NCBI GenBank assembly: GCA_022496805.1
Contig: CM040107.1
Coordinates: forward strand, 13,255,501 to 13,319,500
Source: Pohlia nutans
Lineage: Eukaryota; Streptophyta; Bryopsida; Bryales; Mniaceae
Direction: 5' to 3'
Length of the DNA stretch: 64,000 nt
Shown here: piece after piece, positions 56,511 through 64,000 of the stretch
Layout: the number at the start of each line of letters is the position of its first letter
How positions within the stretch are numbered: the first letter of the stretch is position 1
Position numbers and translations under genes: made by a program
Notes under the pieces: generated by a model
What the model was told of the DNA's origin: nothing
Database searches by the model: none
The model's input: only the letters and a program-made list of their open reading frames with translations

Positions 56511-59349
56511 ATGGAGACGGATGCGCATCCACAGTTGGAGCTAAGAGTGCCAACCCTGCCCCTAGGCGTGGCACCATGTGAGGGCGTTCCACGTTCATCA
56601 TGGACCACGAGGGGCGTTACGATCACCAACGCGGATGGGATTGATGTTGCAAAGGGTATCTGCCATAGTGTTGATCCGAAGCTTGTAATTGACACAGACG
56701 GTTTGCCTCTCGGCGATGAGCGTAGCAATTCACATTGCAGAATCACTCGTTGAGGAGGAGGTTCCGTCCGTATAGATGTGGCCTATGCGATCTTAGCATA
56801 TCTCCAGGGTCTTCTTCAATGGAGCGAGCTTGTACGACCACGAGCAAACAGCCATACATATGAATGCATCGAGGAGGCGTGTCCGGAAAGGGGTTAGGCC
56901 TTATGAGACCACACACGAGAGAATTGAGCCGGCTACCCCTCCCAAGAAGGACTTCTTACTTTCTGCCCAGTCGATTATCGCTGTGTCGAGCAATGTCTGT
57001 TGTCCTTTAAACTGCGTACAGCCGTATCCGCGAGCAAAGATCCAAGCCCTTCGCACCCAATTATACATAACTGGTAACGTATACTTCCGAAAGCATCTGT
57101 TGCTGGAAGTGCACCGTCAAATTCACCGAGATGTGAACGGTAAAGAGATGATTACCTGTGAGGGAATTGAGGTGTGCCCTACAGCAGGGTGTCTGATTCA
57201 CTCGGTGTCGAGAGCTACATACCATCGTTACAAGGGTCGAGCAAAATCTGGTGTGCGCCCGGAGCCGCATGGTAACCTTGGGACAAAGAAGCCCCGCTAG
57301 CAAACATTGCAAGCCACTGCCACTCTTCGAACGTTGCTCGAGAACTCCGCAGATCAGATGCCTCACAAGTCCAAGACACTTCCGTCTAGTGAGAAAGTTG
57401 TGTCCATGTGTCTCCCGTCCTCCTTTTGGTGGATCGAGACATTGCCTTTGATCAATGAGGTCAACTCGCGCTTTGATTTGCCGAATGTGTCATCCAGCAG
57501 ACTAAGTAGAATTCGTAGCGAGTCTTTTCCTGAATTCGCACCAAAGGCTCGTGGGGATAGTTTTTCTCGATGTGGGACCTGTGATAGAATTAAGCAGCTC
57601 CGTTCCGCTTGCACGTCAGGGCCTCGTGCGTCCCTTCTATGGACTACGAAACTCAAAGCCGACATAAATGAACAAAGGGCTCACAAAGAGCTGTATTATG
57701 GTAATAGGGATCAGTCTGAGAAATTCCCGAACAAATTACTTACCATCATCCATGACAAAATGGACCACTCAAAGACTGCCTTGCTGCATTATTCTCACAA
57801 GAGCAAGGCAGTTGATTCCTTCATGAAGTTGCCGGTTGCGGTGACTGGAATGATTGCGCATGGCCACGAACACATTAGATATGCACATTATGGCCTGGAC
57901 ATTTATCCGAGTGATTCAAATCATACCGTGGGTTCAATTGCCCAATTACTACAGGATCTGGAGAAGCTGCTGAAGTATTCAACGCGGGAGTTGTTCACTG
58001 GGAGTAGGTCTTTTGATCTCTCCGAGGCCTTGTTGCTAAATTCGGAGATTTGCTTGGAATCCCTCCCACCTCCTCCAAGGGAGCCGGTCATCGCGGAACC
58101 ACTCCCTCCCACTTTAACTCTTCAACTTGACAACGCGTGTGGGGACAACAAGAATCGATGGGTCTTTGCATTTTGCTCCCTCCTTGTACACAAAGGTGTC
58201 TTCTGCGAGATATTCATCAATTTTCTCATCGTGGGGCACACTCATGATGACATTGATGCCCTCTTCAGTCGATGGAGCCGTAGATTGCGGGAAAATGACT
58301 ACCCCACGATTCCCAAGCTTATGAAGTCCTTCATGGATGCTGAATCTCAGCCCGTCATTCCGCACCTTATTGAGGAAGTCCCAAACTTCAAAGGGTTCGT
58401 TGAAGGGTACTTGTACACGGGTAATGATGCTTTGCAAGGTCATACCAATGCTCAACAATTCAAGTTCTACAAAGATCCCAACGGGTGGCCTTTAATGCAG
58501 TACAAAATTCTTTGTACAGACAGCGACTGGTTGCCCAAGGAAGGTGGGGGAATTCGATTGTGGAAGGAGACTGCAGATGGACGTCCAATGGTGCCCAGTG
58601 GACAGCCTCGCCCACTGGCCCCGAATCAGATGCGATGCGTTGATGAGATTTGCAAAGGCCTCGATGGATTCATTGCTCTATAGGGCACTATGGCTAATGA
58701 GGATTTGTCTGGAGAATTCAGGAGGATGAATGAGCCCCTCAAATACTATTGGCAGAGGGTGAGATCCGCGCTAACCACGCCAATTCCGGCGCGGGAGATT
58801 TTGCAATATGGATTTTGGCCATCTTCAAGGTTCGCACCTGAAATGGAGGACCAATTTCTGGACGACGGGACAATCCGTGAGGAGTTTGCCGAGGATGCTC
58901 CCTTTGTTGGCCGTAGGCGTGACCGCCCAGCCCCTTCATTTCGCGTTGGTCGTGATGTGTACGCTGGCTATTTCCTCGCGGTGCGCCCTGTAGATGATGA
59001 CCTTTGACCATTTTGGCTGGCTAAAGCCTTGACGAATCCCAGTCCTGATCCCGGACATGTGAATTTAATTCAGATGCAGTATTGGACACCTGCTTCACGG
59101 CAACACGTCAATATAGACACATATGACGGTTGGGATACAAAAGAGGGGAATTCTTGGCGGGAAGATAGGTGTTTCCAACCAAATTGGTCCCATACAGATT
59201 GTATCATGACAGCGTGGAAGCCGCGTACAAGAAAAGAGACTTCCGATCCAAGGATTAAAATCCCTCACACACAAATCAACATCATCAAAGCATCTATTGA
59301 CTCGTATGTATCAGATTCCGTCAGTGAGGCATCCCCGCCTCGAGGATGA
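56511..59349 (+). pseudogene. DUF7869-like gene with three in-frame stops
   Basis: From 56830 to 59349 one frame of about 840 codons is broken only by TAG 57298, TAG 58681 and TGA 59005. The N-terminal part upstream (METDAHPQLELRV from 56511) has frameshifts. Landmarks in order: CGTCDRIKQLRSAC (a cysteine pair near 57575), DKMDHSKTALLHYSHKSKAV, MIAHGHEHIRYAHYGLDIYP, LQLDNACGDNKNRWVFAFC, NFLIVGHTHDDIDALFSRW, PNFKGFVEGYLYTGN, and a C-terminal WREDRCFQPNWSHTDCIMTA. The layout is that of DUF7869-type proteins: expanded, function unproven, with D/H residues (DNACGDNKN, GHTHDDID) that suggest a metal-dependent enzyme or transposase-like core. The C-terminal stop falls in a copy of the CCTCGAGGAT palindrome. 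Confidence 0.68.
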
Positions 59350-59931
59350 TTTGTATGTAGGCGTATGTGTAGGAGCGATTTGTAGTGATTCGTATTGTGT
59401 GGATCTACAATACTACAATGGCGATGTCCTTATTGTAGAACATTGTATTACATTCATTGAAATTTATCGAGGTGCCTATGCACTATGCATGTTGAATTTT
59501 GTATTTTGGTACCGCTTTCACATTACATGTATGGATGGGAGGACCATATTTGTCATTGATATCTCACTTAAAATAGATCCTCAATTATAAGTGTGATTCC
59601 ATTTGATTAAATCATTGTTGGCTGAGACAAGAATATTATAATTGCCTTAGTTATGCCTCGTACCAGTTTGAGAATGGTTGTGTAGTCTTTATTGTTGCGT
59701 CAACATTCCTAATATTGCTCAAAGAAATGGAACACAGATTTCAGGACTTCAACAATTAAATATGACTACTCTTAATTTAATAGATGACTATGAGTGATCC
59801 AACGTAGTTAAGTCTCAATTTAATGAGTTGTCTCAATATAATGACCGATTATTATCTTCGAGATTTGGGGTCATAATTAAAATGAGACTGCACATTATGT
59901 CATTTTAATGAATATGGCCTTCACACAAGGT
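59350..59931. other. AT-rich spacer between convergent genes
   Basis: It separates the plus-strand DUF7869-like gene from the minus-strand copy F. I see no additional gene. A short open frame through the palindrome at 59333 is an artefact. Confidence 0.5.
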
Positions 59932-62695
59932 TCAACAAAATGAATTGAAGTATAAAGAGTCCAAGAAGTATGTCAAACAACATACGTCATCCAAAAACCT
60001 CTGAATCTCCTCAAACATCTTTGGAACATGGTCATCTTTATTCCGTGGAAGAGCTGCTGCAAGTGAGGTGTTGAGTATCAACTCATCTATGTCTTGGTCC
60101 TCTCCTAAGTCCACCACATCACGAATTTGGCCACAAAATGCCTTGTCTTGTGATAGCTCCAAATACCTAGAATCTCTCTTAGTATTGCGCTGCTCCTGGC
60201 TTTGGTGCTGAGATTCTGCATCAACAACACTAGAAGATGGCTTTGGGACTTCTTGTACCTTTGGATTCTTCTTCTTTTCCTTCTTGGCAATCTTCTCCGC
60301 TTGTTTGTCAATCTTGACTTGCTCCCGTGCGGCTACATTCTCTTCATGTTGAGTAATCTTCAATGCCTTCTTCTTGTCTTCAGCTTCAACCTTGGCAATG
60401 AGTTTAAGCCACGCCTCCTCATCAAGCTTCTCCAACTCACCAACCAACAGGGCAGGTGTATCGGCACTCTGAGCTGAGGATTTGAGATCCTTTTCCTCTG
60501 CATGTACATAACCCAACAGATAGTCCAAATACCACCCAACGCCCTTGAGATGTGTGCTTGTCCACGTTTTCAACTGTAGCGGAGAGAACATGCAATACTC
60601 AGAAGAATGATCCATCCAACTCTCAAGGAACATGAGAAGATCTGTCTTGGCAATTGCCTTCTTCTCCAGTAACTCATGCTTGAAATACCTGTAGCCATAC
60701 GATACTGCGCAATTAGTATTATCATTTGATGCAATATTATGAGTAACTTTACAAAAGAAACGTTTACCTCAAAACCAAGTTAGACAAAAGGAAAAAATAC
60801 CTGTAGACGACACATTTGACCACGAGATCAGAACCCTTGAAATCCTTGAAGGCAATTGATTTCTTGAAGGCTTCAGCCCCCTTGAAAACGTTAACAAATG
60901 CCTTGTCCCAAATCTTCACTCGCCAATACTCTATGAATTGGGAAAGTGTCCTTGGCTCTGCTGGGACATCCATGTTTAAAGGAACATTGTCTTTGTAAAA
61001 AATAGTTTCAAACAACTCCACGGCGCAGTCCTCAATCTACAGAAAATATAGTTATGAAATTAAAACAATAAAATTACAAAGTAACTATGAAAGTAGACAA
61101 AGAATGTAAACAATCTAAATCAATGTTGATAGAGAAACTCACCCCTCCCCACCAGGCGGCCTTCACAATAAAGGAATTGAGGCGTTCAGCTTTAACTGGC
61201 CTCAAAGGAAATCGAACTGCCTCTCGTGTGTGCATAGAGGAGTTCCACCACTTCAGCCAACAGAGCTTGTGGTTGGGAGGAACGACAGATGTAGCAACCA
61301 ACTGATGCTTGTCTAATGTGAGCTCCAATTGCGAGGCATTCATACTCCAATGCCTCTCAATCTGAAATCATAGTGAAATTCAAACCGTGAGCAACACAAA
61401 AACAAGCAAATTTAAGAAATAATGAAAGTAATAAATTGTCTTATACCTCTTGCAGAAACTCAGGTCCATGTGCTGGATTTGCCACAGCGGTCATCTTCCC
61501 TAACTTAACAATCAATTTGGTAGTCCTCTCCTTGATGCCCATCTTCATTGCAGTTGCAATGCCTTCCTGAGTAACATCTTCTGGTTTGGTCTCCTCACGA
61601 TAAACAAGCACAACTAAATCACCAGCAGCAGCAATGTCTTGTTGAAACAAGGTCCCAAATAAAAGGATATTAGGGGTACAAATTTTAATACTAAAATGCA
61701 CACTTTCACGTGAACAAAAAATGCAGTAGAGGAGTGAAAGCAGAAATATTACCCTAAACATGAGACAAGTAAAGACGGCGGCTTGTAAATTTGTCCATCC
61801 TCTCTTCACTGAATTACGACATCTTTCCAATTCCTCGGGACTCAGTAGCTCTGAGAACTCACTCAGAGGCATTGTCCCAAACTTGCGAACCTGATAGAGT
61901 TGATGTACCAAATTTGTTTTCACGTGGGAAAACTCTGTATGCCTAAAGGACGTGGACCACATACTTCAAAGTTAGAAGAAATAAATCATTAAAATGTCTT
62001 GAAAATTTAAATCTGAAATAAAGGAGTCATTAGTGGAAAATTAATATTCACTTGTTTATGTCATTCATGACGTTCATGAGAACACCTAGTTGCCCCTTGG
62101 TCTCCAAAATGATAGTGTCTACGAAGTAATGCCATGACCGAACGTCATTGTAGAGCCTAGTAATATGGTTCATCCAAGCAATACGTCTGTGATTTCCATC
62201 ACAGATAAAGAACATCTTACCCTTCATAAAACGTAAAGAATCTTCTGAATCGAGATACCGATCAAATTTGTCGCTCTCAGAGTGCCAAATTGGTCCCCAA
62301 TCACTGTGGTCCTTGGATGAAACATGCTCCCCTTCACCTTGCTTGTTCGTTAGGGACATATAAAACACACAAACGTCCTCACGATAGCCATGGACGAATT
62401 CCTGCTCAAGCTTGACAAGATCACTCTACAGAGTGGGCCTTACCATGGGCATCACAACAAGCCTGCAAAGAGGGATGTTGTGTCGAGAGATATGAACCGG
62501 CTGTTGGCGGAGTGCAGCAAGTGTTGCAACTGAGTTGATCTTCTGGTAACGCTAGATGTCATCTTCGTTTAACCCATCCATAGTGTCGACGTCAGGAGTG
62601 CCTTCATCATCCTCATCACCCTCAACTCCAATTGTTGGTTTAGGTGTATCAACGTCATTGATGCCAATGTCCGAATCATATTGGGAAGGAGGAAC
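59932..62695 (-). pseudogene. DGxH-domain transposon gene, copy F (N-terminal to coiled-coil part)
   Basis: Multi-exon gene. Exon 1 is 62695-62052, acidic (VEGDEDDEGTPDVDTMDGLN), then FFICDGNHRRIAWMNH (about 62210-62170, ParB/DGQHR-like), then WHYFVDTIILETKGQLGVLM. A phase-2 intron leads to exon 2 from 61942 (HTEFSHVKTNLVHQLYQVRK). Later exons hold PEDVTQEGIATAMKMGI (about 61580), LCWLKWWNSS (about 61260), VELFETIFYKDNVPLNM (about 61010) and YFKHELLEKK (about 60688). The last runs through ESWMDHSSEYCMFSPLQL into a K/E-rich coiled coil (KQAEKIAKKEKKKNPKVQEV) ending at 59932. In-frame TAG occur at 62552 and 62426. No methyltransferase half follows. The layout and two splice sites match copies A and B. 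Confidence 0.68.
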
Positions 62696-62699
62696 CTGT

Positions 62700-64000
62700 C
62701 AAAACGAAATCATGTTGAAATAACAATTTAAGTAAGACAATGAGGAGGACATGCATAAACACTATATCCATTACGGCCGTCACTACGAGTTCCCACCTGT
62801 ATGCAAAAAACATCACCTGTCAGCGGCAAATCAACGACATCACACACGAGTACCACTAACAAGCTCCACTGTGTTTATATCAGAGCCAAAGTGCTGCCCT
62901 CCACCAGCATTGTTCGTACAGAGCGTGGCAATGGCGTGACAGCACTTCCACTCAAGTCTAAACCTTGTACTCTAGCCAGAGGTCCGTGAGCATTCCACAG
63001 CATCACCGTATTGCAAATTGCCACGTCCAGTGAAGACATTGCTTCACATCGCCACAGGCCAAAACGGAGTAAAGGCCACATTATGAGTGTTTAACACTCA
63101 AACTCATCAGCCATTAGCCTAATGAGAACCCTGAATGAGAGAGGGCGCAGTGGCCGCGCACGCAAGCATGGGCCCTAGACCACAGCCCTCGACCCCGACG
63201 GCAAGCCACTGCCTCCCCTATTTGAGATCTGAAAGCTCAGCGTTGACACTGCCTGTTCCTCCATGAGCCATCACGATCACACAGCTTGCCACCGCCACAA
63301 GGTAATAGAGTGTGACGGCCAGTCTCGACACAGCGTGACCACGCCACGAGCCGTCATAGCGTCGCGGCCACTCTACGAATACCAATTACACACATATGTC
63401 ACGAGCTCCCGAGCAATACTCGTCCCTCTTTTGGCCCACTACAGCGACATGGTTATCACATTGAGAGCTTAGTGTTAACACGGCAAGCCTACGGAGATCC
63501 CAGAGTTAGGAGTGGCCGGGAGGCAGCGCACGGAAGCCTAGACCCCAGACACCAGCCCTCGCCCCCGACGGCTCGCTATAGATTCCTCTATTTGTGATCT
63601 CCAAGCACAGCATTCACACTACCTAACCCGCCGCAAACCATCATGGACACATTGCTTGATCACGCCACGACCCTTTAGGACGTCACCGCCACACTAGAAG
63701 TGCCAAAAGCATGCATCAAAGTTTCAGTTCATCACCAGCGTTGTGAAGTACATTGCGAAACGATACGATCGCAAGCCAATTGTGATGACCAACCATCACA
63801 CGCCTTAGCCCAGGGCGAGTTGGGGTGATGTCGCCGCTCTAGCATAACAAGGCGCTGGACTCCAGCCCTCGGTCCCGACTCCAGCCCTCGGTCCCTAATC
63901 TTCAATCCCCACGCACAACGTTGACACTGTGTGACAAACGACGAGGCCTCAAGTTCACACTACTTGATCCACCATGAGCATTCAAGGCGTCATGGCAACA
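62700..64000 (+). repeat. 310-370-bp tandem repeat at the right edge
   Basis: The words CCAGCCCTCGNCCCCGACGG near 63187, 63557 and 63866 mark three units. Each continues with a TATTTGWGATCT, a CAGCRTTSACACTRCCT and a CCRTGAGCCATCA-like segment. The first unit may start near 62750. No gene is supported. The array continues beyond the window. Confidence 0.6.

Noticed and set aside
218..62554. Reassigned nuclear genetic code with TAG as glutamine
   Set aside because: TGA also interrupts the same frames and TAG replaces Trp at 9307. The integrase frame uses neither internally. Decay of methylated codons explains the data better.

Overview
The window looks like nuclear DNA of a plant-lineage eukaryote (a streptophyte; charophyte, bryophyte or fern grade is possible, but I cannot name a species). 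The reasons are a Ty3/gypsy LTR retrotransposon with an Athila-type extra ORF, Mutator-like (MULE) transposases with SWIM zinc fingers, GT-AG introns, MITEs, and C-to-T decay at CG/CHG-type codons. I see no rRNA, tRNA, CRISPR array or obviously housekeeping gene. Almost everything readable is mobile-element DNA or repeats.

Layout. Positions 1-33307 are one nested stack. A Ty3 retrotransposon runs in from the left (RNase H end at 2-220, integrase at 28418-29482, extra ORFs to 32525, 3' LTR 32657-33307). It is split inside integrase by a 27.9-kb element, A (475-28408), flanked by the 9-bp duplication CTAGACGCA. A is split in turn by an 18.3-kb element, B (7913-26172), flanked by the 10-bp duplication ACCGAAGAGG. 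Both have terminal inverted repeats built of short GAGAGCGG/GTGAGCGG tandem units and both encode a MULE-type transposase. Most of B is an 11.3-kb array of a 64-bp satellite (11311-22599). From 33308 to 41500 are further remnants: a MULE C-terminus, a decayed DUF7869-like gene holding a TA-flanked MITE, and the left end of a third element (D, from about 38850) that cuts that gene. From 41.5 to 51.5 kb, minus-strand genes (an FCP1-like phosphatase domain and a large multidomain gene) are peppered with a 17-22-bp palindrome that also occurs in their exons. 51.9-56.4 kb is AT-rich and nearly gene-free. 56.5-59.35 kb carries the better DUF7869-like gene. 59.93-62.70 kb carries another multi-exon copy of the multidomain family. 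62.7-64 kb holds a 310-370-bp tandem repeat.

The most interesting theme is a gene family present five times (in A, B, D and at 44-49 and 60-62.7 kb). Read together, the copies show an acidic N-terminus, a ParB/DGQHR-like DGxH motif, a helical middle region, a coiled coil, and a DNA-methyltransferase-like fold in beta-class order (catalytic half first, AdoMet half last). The catalytic DPPY-type motif is altered in every readable copy. At least two copies lie inside MULE-type elements. No copy is intact: the frames are broken mainly by in-frame TAG and TGA codons.
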